64,000 nucleotides of DNA, from positions 45,399,103 through 45,463,102 of the forward strand of contig OZ017738.1 in NCBI GenBank assembly GCA_963969285.1, read 5' to 3'. The notes under the pieces are model-generated. The model saw only the letters and a program-made list of their open reading frames with translations, was not told the origin of the DNA and made no database searches. This DNA comes from Odontomyia ornata (Eukaryota; Arthropoda; Insecta; Diptera; Stratiomyidae). The first letter of the stretch is position 1; every line of letters starts with the position of its first letter. Positions 1 to 11,539 of this stretch are shown here, piece after piece. Position numbers and translations under genes: made by a program.

Positions 1-1330
1 CAGCCCATTACAGCTTGCGCAGTCTTACAACCGTTGTGACCTCCAGCTCGTCGAAAATTTCATACAGATCATGGTTGTCACCCGAAGCATAGTAGAGATC
101 TTATCACAGATTTATATACTTGGAACTTTGCTTTACTATGTATACAGCTAGTCTTCAAAATCGACAAAACTGAATAAAATATTTTATTTGCGTGCTCTAT
201 ACTTCGGCGTATTTCGTCTCTTTCATTAGTGTGTCTCGTTATTCTGGTGCCTGAATATACAGATTCGCCCATATTTTTGATATTGTATTTGCCAAGTGTG
301 ATATTTTGTGTATTTAAGGTATTTTTTCTGACTCCATCATGAGATTTGTTTTATTGTCATTGATTTGTACTACTAGTTTTGCTTCGCTGCCCAGTTTCAG
401 AAACAGCTCTTTGGCGTTTATTAACGACCATGACAAAATGTTGATGCTATCCGCATAGGCTGCCACTTGGCTTGACTTGTATAGTAACGTACCTATTGTA
501 TCGACATGTGGTTTTCTAATTATGCATTTCAGAGCCGAATCGGAAAGCGAGGGGGCCAGCCCATCTCCCTGCTTTAGTCCGATATTTGTGTCAAAGGCCT
601 CAGTGAGTGGTTATTGATGCGGACTTGGGAGGTTATCGACATCATTGCCATTTTAGTAAGATGGCCTTATTTGGCTGGGATGCCAAAGCAAAGCATTATT
701 TGGTACTGTACGTTACGATCAGTACTGTCGTATGCTTGCTTGAAGTCAAGGAAAATTTGATATACGTCTATGTTGAACTGGCAGCATTTCTCAAGTACCG
801 TTATTCGTCGATCTACCTGCCCTTGAGCCATCTTGATACTCTCCAATAATACTATTGGTGTATAAACTGATTATATTTTCTAAGATCTTTGAAAATATTT
901 TGTACGCCGTGAAAAGTAGTGATATGTCTCTATAGTTTTCGCCCTTTTTGTGGATAGGAAATATAATTGATTGGCTCCACTCTTCATGTTCTTGTTGCTG
1001 AATGTGCTGGATGACTTTGTGGATAGCTTTCTAAACACCGCTGCTACCATATTAAATGAGCTTCACTGGAATCTCATTAATGCCCGGCGCTTTATTATTC
1101 TTTTGGGCTTCGATGGTGGAACAAACTTCATCCAGAGTTGGTGGGGTAAAAGGAAGCTCTCCGGAAATATCTATAGGCTCCGATGCTCTGGAGCTCTGCG
1201 GAGGATTAAGGAGGTTTTTTAAGCTATATTCATCGAAATTTAACAATTCAAATCTTACGGTTTCCATTTGCAAAACTATTTTTAAAATTCCGATGCACAA
1301 TTTGAAGCAGTCGCCAATCATAGACATGCC
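1..1330 (-). pseudogene. Broken reverse transcriptase of a non-LTR retrotransposon
   Basis: Reading down the minus strand, RT landmarks appear in the expected order but in shifting frames. Near 1050-1100 is an N-terminal block with KNNKAPGINEIPVKLI, like the usual KAPGPDGIPAELI. Near 540-570 is motif B as GLKQGDGLAPSL. Near 450-470 is motif C as YADS, where the second catalytic aspartate of YADD has become serine. At 110-260 is the thumb block GTRITRHTNERDEIRRSI with VYKSVIRSLLCFG. Stops and frameshifts separate the blocks, so this is a dead copy. The wording resembles endonuclease-RT proteins of the RTE/I-type groups, but I cannot fix the clade. The 3' end lies beyond the left edge of the window, and no endonuclease is seen upstream. 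Confidence 0.8.
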
Positions 1331-1339
1331 ACCTTATTG

Positions 1340-2155
1340 ACAAAAGTAAAAGTGCGCAGCTAGTATATTACCGCCATCTTAATTTTACATAATACGTCAT
1401 CAATTTTACGTAAGGCGAACGTTTTTCGGTAAATATAGCTGATGCGGCAATGACAGACTTGGAGTTAGGATTTACTTTCGGCAATGAATTCTTTTGATTG
1501 CTTCAATCCAACCACATAAAGTGCAGCAAGTTTTGGAGGATTTATTTTAGACTTACTTGTACTATAAACTAGTAATTTATTTGTACAGCACATCAGCCTC
1601 AATTTCAATTACGGCTCATTTGTTTAATCGTTGCGAAAAAAGATATCCGCTGTAACCATGGGATCACCATCAGACGAACTATGGCTGTTTGTATACACCC
1701 TGAAAGTCAGCGCTCACCAGAAATAATTACAGCTTTAAATTTACTTACAAAACATTTGCCTTTTTATGTGAGTGAAACTCGACAGAAAAATAATTTAAAA
1801 CTGCATTTTTTTGAGATTTTTAGACAGAAGGGAGTGAAGTTCTCATTTTGTTACTTTGCCTGCTATTAAAATAAATCTAATAATGATAGTGCTCTAAATT
1901 TTGGTTAATATAGAGCCTAATTATATAAAAAGATTAGTTTAAAATTTTTCCAATGATTGATTGAAAATTGACAAAGCATGTTAAAAAAGTAGTTTCTTCA
2001 ATCAATCAAAATATTACCGAAAGCAACAAATTTACAGTTGTAAAAAGTAAATGAAAACCACATTGGGTTAATCATCAACTTACATATATCTTATATCTGC
2101 TTTTTGATATCTTTCATTTTAAGCTTTTAGTTCATCTGTTCAATCTCTCTGAGCT
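1340..2155. other. AT-rich stretch without recognisable gene
   Basis: Short open frames only, none with a familiar motif. The sequence is AT-rich and I see no repeat structure linking it to other parts of the window. Confidence 0.5.
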
Positions 2156-2159
2156 TCCT

Positions 2160-2580
2160 TGAAAGTCAAAGTCAAAAGCGCTTTATTTAATACCAATCGT
2201 TATAAATTTTTAAAAGAACATAAAGCAAATTCCAGACAATAAAACTATGAAAAACTTAATGGCCCAAATGGCTCTCTAAATTTATACGTTATCAGTTAAA
2301 CACATTTAATGAAAAAAATACACTAGCGAATTTAAATTAATTAAGATTATTACATACTTTTTGATTCAATTGGAAAAAGGAGAAAAAACCAATCAGCATT
2401 ATTCAAAAATTACTTATATTACTAACACAACAGTGAACTTATATCCTATACCAAATATGTTACACCCTAATTCTAAATAAGTTCAATCAAAAAAACAAAA
2501 AAAACCCTTATCTTATATTGAAACCTATACCTAATTTATAATACAAATAAACAACAATCTGAGCTTCCTTTGTTTCTAAG
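2160..2580 (-). repeat. 3'-UTR fragment of family J retrotransposon
   Basis: This block is closely similar to 19502-19865 (same strand) and to the reverse complement of 47640-47960, which is the 3' end of the plus-strand family J copy. Shared landmarks are GCGCTTTATTTAATACC at the 3' terminus, AATGGCCCAAATGGCTCTCT, and TTATACGTTATCAGTTAAA. On the minus strand it ends in a short TTTGAC-type simple tail near 2163. It is a 5'-truncated copy: only the untranslated end was integrated. Confidence 0.8.
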
Positions 2581-2694
2581 GAGCTGCTTCAAATTTGCCA
2601 ACATACGCGTTGATTATCAATTTCCTGTGCCTAACTGAAGCTGCGATTGCCTAACATAGTGTTCACCATTAATATAATGCCTGAACTTCCAGCA

Positions 2695-2845
2695 TTTTAT
2701 TCTTCCAATGCAAAAGTACTCTGTTTTATCAATCATTATAAATTTTATAAAGACATAAAGCAAGTTCCAAAAACATTAGAAAAATCAGAAACAAGGGGCC
2801 CACTTGGCACTCTAAATTTAAACAATTTTATAACTAAAAATTCCT
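2695..2845 (-). repeat. Diverged sibling of the family J 3' UTR
   Basis: The order of words matches the family J 3' UTR (ATCATTATAAATTTTATAAA, GACATAAAGCAAG, GGCACTCTAAATTTA), but with many substitutions. A 124-codon open frame across 2647-3021 on the plus strand runs antisense over this repeat and is therefore not a convincing gene. Confidence 0.6.
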
Positions 2846-3368
2846 CGAAAAAAATTCCAATGAGTTTCTTTCTAAAAGGAATGTATAGTTACAAAACTTG
2901 TTTGCTCTCCTCTACTGCTACATGGTTACATGTATTTTATCTAGAATCCACACCATGCAAAAAGAAAACCCATTATTTAGCAGAGACAAAATCCATCCAC
3001 ACTCTAGCCAGTTTATGTTGACCATTTGATACTACTTGAATATTTAAAATCTTGAAATGCCGAAATCTTAAAAATTCGATAATTTTAATAATTCTTATTC
3101 CCCCGTGGGAAATGAGGTCTACCATCAAGAGAAAACAACCATTTCTACATAATAACCCGAAAAAAAATCAAGAAAACACAGAAATTATCGGCTGTGAAAA
3201 TGTTCATAGGTAAACATTTTTAAGATTTCAAGTATTCAAGCTGGTACCAAGTGGCTAGCATAAACCGGCTAAATGACTAGAAATCAAAACCAAGGTAAGA
3301 CAAGCCTAACTACAGCTTAACAAGCAATGTACATGAAGGCCCTACTACCGTATATATGACTACATGTA

Positions 3369-5559
3369 CTCCGTAGGTTGGGATGGGAAAACCCTCACCG
3401 GTTTAACCAAAATCTGTTTTTTTTTGGTTCGCAAAATCGGTTTTTTCCGGAGGTTGCTTCCTCCGGGTTTAAACAGGTGTTTTTGTCAAATTCAAGAACC
3501 GGTTAAAAATCGGATGCAACAGAATAGAAAAATACCGGGTACAAAAATCCGGAAAACAGTTTGTTCGCCATTCATACCTAAGCAGTACTAATGGACACAG
3601 TCACCAGAGTAAAGCAAATTTCTATGTTTGATTAGTTTTTGCTATTAGTTGTATATAAAATATTTCGTTTCAATGCGGAGGACTCTACATAGAGTGCGAA
3701 GTGAACTTAGCACACAATACACAATACACAATAAATGCAAAATGCTTGGGGACTGAACAGAAGGATCTTTCAACCTTATACTGTAAATGAATACTTAGCA
3801 TAACAGTAAGCTGTCAGCTTGAGGTTCAATACGTTAATATCATATTTTTAAAACAAAGATGAAATATCCTACAGTTTATTTTGATTTAAATAATTTTGGG
3901 AGTAAAAAATGTTTACCTTAATCCATCAACGGACATAAAAATATACATTTAATTTTGATTCAAGTTTTTGAATTAGAAAAATTTGCTAAAAACAAGTTGG
4001 GTAGACAGACCTACGCTCATGTCAGAAGGGTTTTGTATTCAATTTACAAAATGCAGTCACCAGATCGAATTAAATCAAGAAACATGTCAAAGACGAGTTT
4101 ATTGGAGGAAATATAAAATACGAAGAGAGGTTTTTGGTATTGTTATACTCATAAATATCTCCCTTGATAATTATTTCAGATGTCCATCCGCGACGGAGGC
4201 AACACATTTTTCATGCATTTCCCCCCCGTGCCCCCACTGAAGCAAACACTGACAGTTTAACAACTGTTTTGAAAAGCTCCCATGAAAACTTTCATTTCAT
4301 ACTCATATCGGCTACGTTTGATGAATTTTTTTTTTCAGGGGCCACTCTCCTGTACTGTTATCATCGATTAATGGCCAATTTTTTCGAATCCAAGAATGGT
4401 TACAAAACCCTTTTGCTAGGAGCTCTCTCCGAGATCCTTGACTTGTTTCACTTATGAGCATTAATTGTAGGTACTCATCTTCAGTCATTCATTAAATTGA
4501 ATCAAGTGTTCAAAGCATGCACCTTAAACGTTGAAGTTGGGAAAAAATAACTCAAAATTATTCAATCTTCGCATTTAAAACAGCCACTATTTTGTTTTAC
4601 GATTGCTGATACCACTAGCTGAACCGATTCTCAAAGAAATACATGACACCTATCATTCTTGAAATTTTCATGCAAATCCTAGTAAAACTGTAGTGTCTGA
4701 GTCGGTAAAAAGCGCATGTTGTTCCATAGCCATATGTTGCCATAGTAATACATGCAGCGCATATTGTTCCATAGTAATATAGGAAAATTCAAACCGCTAT
4801 AACTTCGCTAAATATGATTCAATCTTTATGAAACTTTCAGGATAGATCAATCTTACCGAATTTCATTGAATTTAAGGGTACCGTTAAGATTTTATTCAAG
4901 AAAACATAAAATCCGTAAATCATACTATTACTAACAAAGTTGAGTGAATTGCGACTTCTAACGTATTTGTTGTTGTTGTACTCACCAAGGCCTACATTCC
5001 CCATTTTTTTCAGATTTTTCGGATCACAGGTGTCCAATCGCGAGGGGGGACACACATTTTTCGTGTATTTCCCCTCCTTGTGCGCTCCTCGAAGCAAATT
5101 TCGCCAAACTAAGACCTGTTTTGAAAGGTTCTCATCAAGACCTTTCATTTGATACCCATATCGGCTACCTTCAATGAAATTTTTTTCCCGGGGATCACTC
5201 TCCATGTGGGGAGACCCCCCTTAAATACCTTATAAAATTTTTTGTAGTTGAACTTTGAAGAGATCATCACTTTACACCTACACACAAAATTTGATGCTTC
5301 TAGCTTAAGTAGTTTCCGAGAAAAACTGCTATGACACACGGACGGACGGACGGACGGACAGACGGGCAGACTGGTCGCGAAACTAGTAGGGTTTTGTAAA
5401 ATTATTTTACAAAAACCCTTAAAAAACGAGAAACCGAATCTTCCAAAAATTTATATGTATATTTGGCTGTAAGAAACCACTCGGTCAAACTGAAGATGAA
5501 AAAACTGGAATACCGAAGAACCGGTTCTTTTAGCAAAAATCGCCATCCCTACTCCGTAG
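3369..5559. mobile_element. Non-autonomous hAT-type element with 8-bp target duplication
   Basis: The 8-base word CTCCGTAG occurs at 3369-3376 and again at 5552-5559. The sequence between them (3377-5551) starts GTTGGGATGGGAAAA and ends CGCCATCCCTA, which are short imperfect terminal inverted repeats. ACCGGTT-type words recur just inside both ends (about 3400-3500 and 5515-5525). An 8-bp target duplication with a GGGATGG-type terminus is the usual signature of hAT elements. No transposase is present, so it would depend on a helper. Much of the interior is a later insertion, Helentron-like copy A at about 3989-5412. Confidence 0.75.
3989..5412 (+). mobile_element. Helentron/DINE-1-like repeat, copy A
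   Basis: One of four copies (others at 32174, 41493 and, on minus, 50322-51607). It begins AACAAGTTGGGTAGACAGAC and soon carries the near-palindrome TTTTGTATTCAATTTACAAA. It ends with a (RGAC)n tract, ACGGACGGACGGACAGACGG at about 5338-5357, then GTAGGGTTTTGTAAAA and a mirrored TTTTACAAAA. The interior holds two diverged copies of a segment of about 230 bp (4130-4350 and 4960-5210). There is no coding capacity. (RGAC)n tracts and a 3' hairpin are known from mini-me/DINE-1 elements of flies, which are non-autonomous Helentrons. The assignment is an inference. Confidence 0.6.
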
Positions 5560-6433
5560 GCCTACTTTTTGCTCAAATTTATATGGCGGTATATGTAGGT
5601 TCCGAGAGAAATTTCAACGGAAAAATCTAGATGGTCCACAGAAAACATTTTAGTGCTCCTTATTAAGTAAATTTCTGTACAGTACAGACATCCATCCATG
5701 TTTTATTGAGATTGAATGTTGAAAGAACAGGTGTTTGTTTACCTCTTTGAGCTATTTATCAGTGGAAGGAGTTGAACGTGTATTTTATTTAGCTGCCCTA
5801 AAAAGTGTAGGTATAGAGTCGCCAGTTCAAGGTGAATTTTAAGCATACAAGGTATGTCTTTTGTCTTTTTTCATGTGAAAAAAAGAATAAATTACGACAT
5901 ACAATCACTTGCTTTTGCGGAACTTGGCTGACAGCCCACGAGAGCTTGCCAAATGAAGGTTGACTACTACAAATGTAAATTTGTTACATTTACGTTGGTG
6001 TAAAGCCATATGCCAACAATTTGCATATATAGTAGTCGGCCTACTTTGGACAAGCTCGCGTGTGCTGTCAGCCTACTTCGGAAAAAGCAAATGCATGTAT
6101 GGCATAATATATACTATGTTTGACATGAAAAAAGTACAAAACACATTCCTAAAGGTTCAACCATATTGTAATACGACGACCGTATCGAGTGATTCTTAGA
6201 CGCAAATATGAACATACGGCGATAAGATTTGTAACGGAACTTCAGGCATGCTTAGAACTGAGATGCATTCATGTTTGTTTTAAATTAAATACACTTTCTT
6301 ATTTACATTCAAGTCAGCCCATTACAACTGCGTATTCGAAGGCAAATAAGATCGAATTGGACTTATTTAGGCTAACAGAGGCATCGGAAGCAGATAAGAA
6401 TGCAGTAATAAAACTGCGCTACATTGTAGTAAT
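5560..6433. other. No recognisable gene
   Basis: This follows the right target duplication of the hAT element. Open frames at 5960-6199 and 6189-6452 have no recognisable motif and no start context or splice pattern that I can support. Confidence 0.45.
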
Positions 6434-8840
6434 CAAGCAGTCGCCTCAGTAAACTGCTCGAAAACCGGCATAACACTGATCTTTTTATCATTACACTGAT
6501 ATTATACAGCCCATCCATGGATTGCATTGCCGATTGCAATCTACAGTAGCTGAGCAATGAGCTCGTCTCGACCCACCGTTGCGGCGTGACGATACGGTGG
6601 ACGACGGACAAGCAAAGAGGCATTTGAAACGAGGCGAGGAGTTCGTTGTTGATCGCGACGCATTCAGAAGAAGAATCGCGCCGGCTACGAACTAACGGAT
6701 TGTGATTTTTGCGGTCGAAGAGCATGAGGAGGTGAAATGATGAGTGTGGGCTCCCGCGAAATTTGCGTGGATTTATTCGATGTGCAGGAATTTATGGAAT
6801 CTTTTGGAGGAACAGTTTGAACGGGTGCTGAAGCGCAATTTCCATCAACTAACTTCTCTTATCGAAGAAAATTCCTATCTTACGCCGTTTGGTGCAAACT
6901 GTAAGGTTACGGTTCACTATGTTATTGGAATTTCAAATTATATAAGATTTGTGCGCTTAGTGCTCAATGTGAACGAATAAAGTCCCCTAAATTCCACCTT
7001 CGGGACAAAACCCTATAACCTGCAATTATTTAGTGCATTTATCCAATGAATGTATTATTGCCGCAGTGACGACGACGATAAATGGAAACGGTCGCGCTTG
7101 TCGCGGATCTATTTTCGATGGTGCGATATCTGGCTTAGTTGCAATAATATAGATACAGAAATAGTGTATTGCATTATAGAAGTGAAGTGCCGCGCACTAA
7201 ATCCATTTTTCGTGCAACAAGTGACAATTGTCGTGTTTACTTGGAATTGACTGAATTAGCTATCAGCATCACCTCGTCCACTTGAAATTCAAATATTAAC
7301 CGCAACAAACCTCGATTATAGCATTACATATTCATCGCCAAAAAGATGTAAAAACCATCGATGAAAAATGCCGATTTGAGAGTGGATTTATCAATTGCAA
7401 CCAGTATAAATATACGTTATACCCCCGCTATCAATGTGTTACTTTATAATCCAATTATTTTTTAGTCATATAACTCATGCGCTTACATTGTTGATTGATT
7501 CCTAACATCCGATATGCAGCATTATTATGACACAGGCTTACCCACATCACCAGCGGGCGCCCGGCGAGGATATTGGGTAAGTACCAAGTTTTTTATAAAA
7601 TTATTTATTATATTATTTTTCCATTTTTACTATATTTACTACCGAAAATCCCGCTGCATGCAAATTTTTGTCTATTTCATGAGTTACATATGTCACCTTC
7701 ATATTTTGTTATTTGCACATTAATAAAAAAATAAATAAAAGAAAATGTTAAAGTGAGTCTAATAAATTATAAATTTTGCTGAGTCATTTGAACTTGAAGC
7801 AAAGAATAAATAGGTGGCAAAAAATAATTAAAAATAGAAATAAATAACGTGAATTTAAATAATGAAAGGCGAATCTGATTAACAAAAAAAAAAAAAAAAT
7901 CATCGCGAAAGGCATCTAGGCTGAAATTTTCTAAATATATTACCATTTCCATAATATTTTCGATGAATTAAAATGTGGATACATATGTATTTATAATCGT
8001 TACTAAACAGTTAAAAGTCCGGATTTGATAACATTTCGTGGGAAATTAAGTGATTGATATGTATTTTGATAAACATTGGATTACAAGAAAATAAAAACAA
8101 TGAAAATTTAAAATCTAAACTCGGTCTTTTCCTTTATCTAGAACTTGACCGAGTACAGGACCCGCCACGTTGGCTTGCCCCTCCACTTTATTGAGGTAGC
8201 CATCGATTGAGCTCCACCCTTTCTATGTGTTCACAGGTGCTCTTGCAGGGTAAGGTGGCCTTCCGCTTGCATGTCTATTTATGGCATAGGGTTATGTGAT
8301 TGTCTCACATAATACTATGACATAAATTTGCCACGTTTATATTTTTCATTTAAAGGAAAAATCCATGCAAATTATGTTTTTATGAGTTTTTCACTAAAAT
8401 GGAAAATATATGGCCACGCTTACATTTGGATCTTGATCCGGTTGGGGGCGTGTGAGGAGGCACCGCTTCCACCTGGATGCCCCGTTCTTATTTGGGGGTC
8501 ATAAGTATCGTCAGTAACGACGAAGTCCGCTTAAGTCCATCTGTTTTCTCCAGGCCCAGTTTGTTACTGGCTTTAAGTAATTTCCCCCCTTAGTAGGTTA
8601 CCTCGGCTTCGAAACCAGTTGATCCGCATTATACCTTTTTCAATTCGTGAATGCGAAATTGTTTTTATAGTGGGTCTTGTGCTGGAGAAAAGAGCCCGCC
8701 CCATGACACCAAAATGCTAGCCTGCTTCCTCAGATAAGGCCAGTCTCGGCGGATCCTACAATCCTCTTTCGCCGAGGCAGCAGACCATCACTGCAGTCGT
8801 TTACGGACATATATACAAGCATTTCACTACAACGTTCAAA
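6434..8840 (+). repeat. Unclassified interspersed repeat X, copy 1
   Basis: It opens with a hairpin, AGCAGT ... ACTGCT (6434-6460), followed by CGAAAACCGGCATAACAC, which is repeated at 48006-48050. A block near 6590-6690 (GACGACGGACAAGCAAAG, ATCGCGCCGGC) matches 48390-48475. Near 7545-7590 is a GGGCGCCCGG block ending in a splice-donor-like GGGTAAGTACC. The tail at 8110-8830 matches 49850-50215 and 34045-34460, including CTTGATCCGG, CACCGCTTCCA and TTATTTGGGGGTCATAAGTATC. It ends near TTTACGGACA, just before a gag remnant. No transposase or RT is seen in it. The class is unknown. Confidence 0.6.
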
Positions 8841-8849
8841 CCAACGAGC

Positions 8850-9417
8850 CGTATGAGAACGCCCCAAAAGAAGCGATCTTGTTCAATATTACCGTTGTCA
8901 TAAATTCGGGGATGTATCCACAAATTGTGGATTCAACATGCAATGTGTAGCATGTGGTTAGGAGCAGACCTCAGAAAATTGCCCCAGGAAAAATATGGAC
9001 AAGCCGGAAAACGCTCAATTCTGTACTATGTGTAAGACAAAGGGACATCCAGCCAATTTTTCCGGCTACCTGGAAAGAAAATTATTGTTCGATAGAGCAA
9101 TCGAGGCTAAAGCCAAACGGGCGGCGCCTCGCATCTTATACTCACCAGTCTCCAGCTATCAAAATAGTTCACCAATCACTACAACCCCACACCGCTTTGC
9201 TCCTCTTACCAACTGGACCTCACATTCAGAAGTTCTAAGAAACGGAAATCTACACCACACTTTGATTTCACCGACTCTTAACCCCATCGAGTGCCTACAA
9301 CAGATCACTGTGGAGTGACTGGGAAATCTCCCAGTCACTGACTTCTATCCAAAGTCAGGGATTTCCACTCCTGAGCAAAAGAAGCCAATGGCTCTCCTCA
9401 ATTTCTAATTCAATCTT
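8850..9417 (+). pseudogene. gag (ORF1) remnant with CCHC knuckles, family G copy 1
   Basis: The translation gives a zinc-knuckle block reading YYRCHKFGDVSTNC, then QCVACG followed by a stop, then FCTMCKTKGHPANFSGY. This parallels copy 2 at 13380-13560 (CYRYQRSGHISANC; CVLCKRKGHPSNFSEC). In such elements gag binds the RNA and packages it with the enzyme. The first cysteine is replaced by tyrosine and the last expected cysteine (SEC in copy 2) is SGY here. An in-frame stop follows the second knuckle. The N-terminal half of gag is absent because repeat X lies directly upstream. Confidence 0.75.
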
Positions 9418-9419
9418 TA

Positions 9420-11530
9420 TGGTTACAAATAGACTTACCATTCTTTCCCTTAATTTTAACTACCTGATTTCACATAATAAGACGCTATACATTGCTGATT
9501 TGGTCAAATCCAAACCAACACCCTCCTTCTTAACAAGATAGTTCTTTACCGTGTAGAGAACTACCATGTGCTACATAATGACAGTGGCATAGCCACTGCG
9601 ATACAGTTTCGAGATGATTTGGATATCTATGAAATCTCTTTTGAACAAAATAATTCCTCATGTACGCTAGTAACTTTCAACACCAAGCGATCCAATGGAA
9701 ACCCAGTCAAAATTCTTATTGGCCTCTATACCTTCCGTGCAATCTAGGTTCCCAGATCCCATTTACGCTTAACCAAATCCTCACAACAGCCTCATTCTAC
9801 GACTCATTTATGCCCGGAGAAGACCTTAATGCCGCACACGAACACTGGGGAGACTCCACAAGGAATAACAATGGGAATCACCTATTCGAATGGCTTCATG
9901 CGAACGCCCTCCTTTCAGCATCCACAAAAAAATGCTGGGGTCCCAACATTTCCCAGAGGGAGTTCATTCCCAACATTTCCCAGAGGGAGTTCATTTTTAG
10001 ATAACTTCATAATATCATCTGACCTCAACGATCCCACAATTCCTTTTATTTAGTCCACATTTGGCTCATTATCGGACCATCATGGCCTCCATCTCAACAT
10101 AACCATTAGATCACACATACCAGTTCCTACTTGCCCACCTCACTATAGACCGTTTAATTCCATAGACTGGCCAAACTTCAGAAAAGACCTCAAAGACCTC
10201 CTTCCGAATCCCCTACCAGAAAATATCATTCTCTCGAACGAAGAAATAGACTCTCATATATTGGCACTAACATCTGCAATTATAGAGTGTTTAGACCCGC
10301 ATGCCCCGTTCCAGAAACCACGCAACCCGCTTTATGGATGTCTAACTCAGGAGACTTCAATTAATATAAATTCAGAAGTATATGCTCCAAAGGCTTAAAT
10401 GTATTTATCATCGAAGCTTTAACCGATTGAATGAGGAGTATTTGGAAGTAAAAACGCAAATAATAAGCATTTCCAAAACAGCTTCTATAAAAGCAGACTG
10501 ATATCACTGCGACCATTTTCAGATGCGTTTAAAACTACAGATCAACTCACAGGCCGTTAAAGTTCCAAATTCGATATTAAGAAGGACCCTATAAAGCGAG
10601 GGAATGAAGTCTTCGAACTGAGTCGTCCAATACAGCTTCGAATAACAACGCTAAAGCAGAGGTTATACTAACTATGGAAGGAATTCTCCACCTATAATAA
10701 AGCATCCGCTCCACAACATCCAGTCTTCGTCGGACTTTTTACCTCGAAAACGGAAGTAGAGGATCTCCTAAATGCCTTAAATAGCAAGCTATCTCAAGGG
10801 CTTGACGGCATCTCGAACAAAATACTCAAGAAGAAAGACCATCTCCTCCTTCTTGACGATATTATACCATAGTTGTATTAATAATGGATATTTTCCAAAA
10901 CCTTGGAAAGTCAGTAAACTAATACCAAAACCAGGCTGCGAAGGTAACATTAATAATTTCCCTTTTGTCTAATATGGGCAAACCCATTGAAAACATTATT
11001 CTGCAATACGAGTGCTTTAACAATTTTACTAGTTCCCTGATCCCCGATTTTCAATTTGGATATGAACGCGAACGATCTATGGAGCAAGCAATAATGCTTT
11101 TGCACGATAGAGTCACCCGCAATCTTTAGCAGTAAGAGTGCACAGTGGCCTGCACTCTAGACCTGAAAAAGCGGTCGACTCAGTTTAGATCAACGGTCTC
11201 AAGTACAAATTGAAAATGTCATCCTGTCCGGTCGCAATCCTCGGAATCCTATATAGGTTCCTTTCGGATAGAACATCCCAAATTAAACTGGGGAATCTCA
11301 TTTGAAATCCTATCCCTATCAACTCGGGCGTCCCACCACAAGGATCTATCCTCGGTGTCGCCCTGTTCAACTTTTTCCTTTACCATATCCCACGCTCGAA
11401 CTGCTCGACTAGCGATATAGCAATGTACTCCTTACTGTCACCGATAGCCTCCCAGCGATGCCCAAAAAAAGCTGCAGCGCTCTGTCCCCAACATGATTCA
11501 ATATCTAAAGGATTAGGGGCTTGGTGACAA
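9420..11530 (+). pseudogene. Endonuclease-RT (ORF2) remnant, family G copy 1
   Basis: The APE-type endonuclease is visible at 9660-10055: LNAAHEHWGDST near 9820 (usual GDLNARHEHWGD), then VPTFPRGSSFLDNFIIS (usual PSYPRSNSFLDNF). RT pieces follow in several frames: KLSQGLDGISNKIL (10780-10830), DFQFGYERERSMEQAIML (11045-11100), TVACTLDLKK (11140-11175) and motif B as GVPPQGSILGVALFNFF (11325-11380). Many stops and frameshifts interrupt it. It breaks off near 11530, where an L2/CR1-like RT begins, so the thumb and 3' end are missing. The same blocks exist, better preserved, at 13920-16060. Confidence 0.8.
9942..9995 (+). repeat. Perfect 27-bp tandem duplication inside the endonuclease remnant
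   Basis: The 27-base unit starting CCCAACATTTCCCAGAGGG occurs twice back to back (9942-9968 and 9969-9995) with no mismatch. It duplicates nine codons (NISQREFIP or PTFPRGSSF, depending on frame). The family G copy at 14420-14450 has the unit once, so this is a local replication-slippage event. Confidence 0.9.
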
Positions 11531-11539
11531 GTCAACTAG

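Noticed and set aside
2647..3021. 124-codon open frame as a gene
   Set aside because: It runs antisense across a diverged copy of the family J 3' UTR and has no recognisable domain.
4940..5205. Open frames on both strands near the C-rich run
   Set aside because: They lie in the Helentron-like repeat and recur as frame shadows in its other copies (42491-42766, 50535-50759), with no conserved coding pattern.
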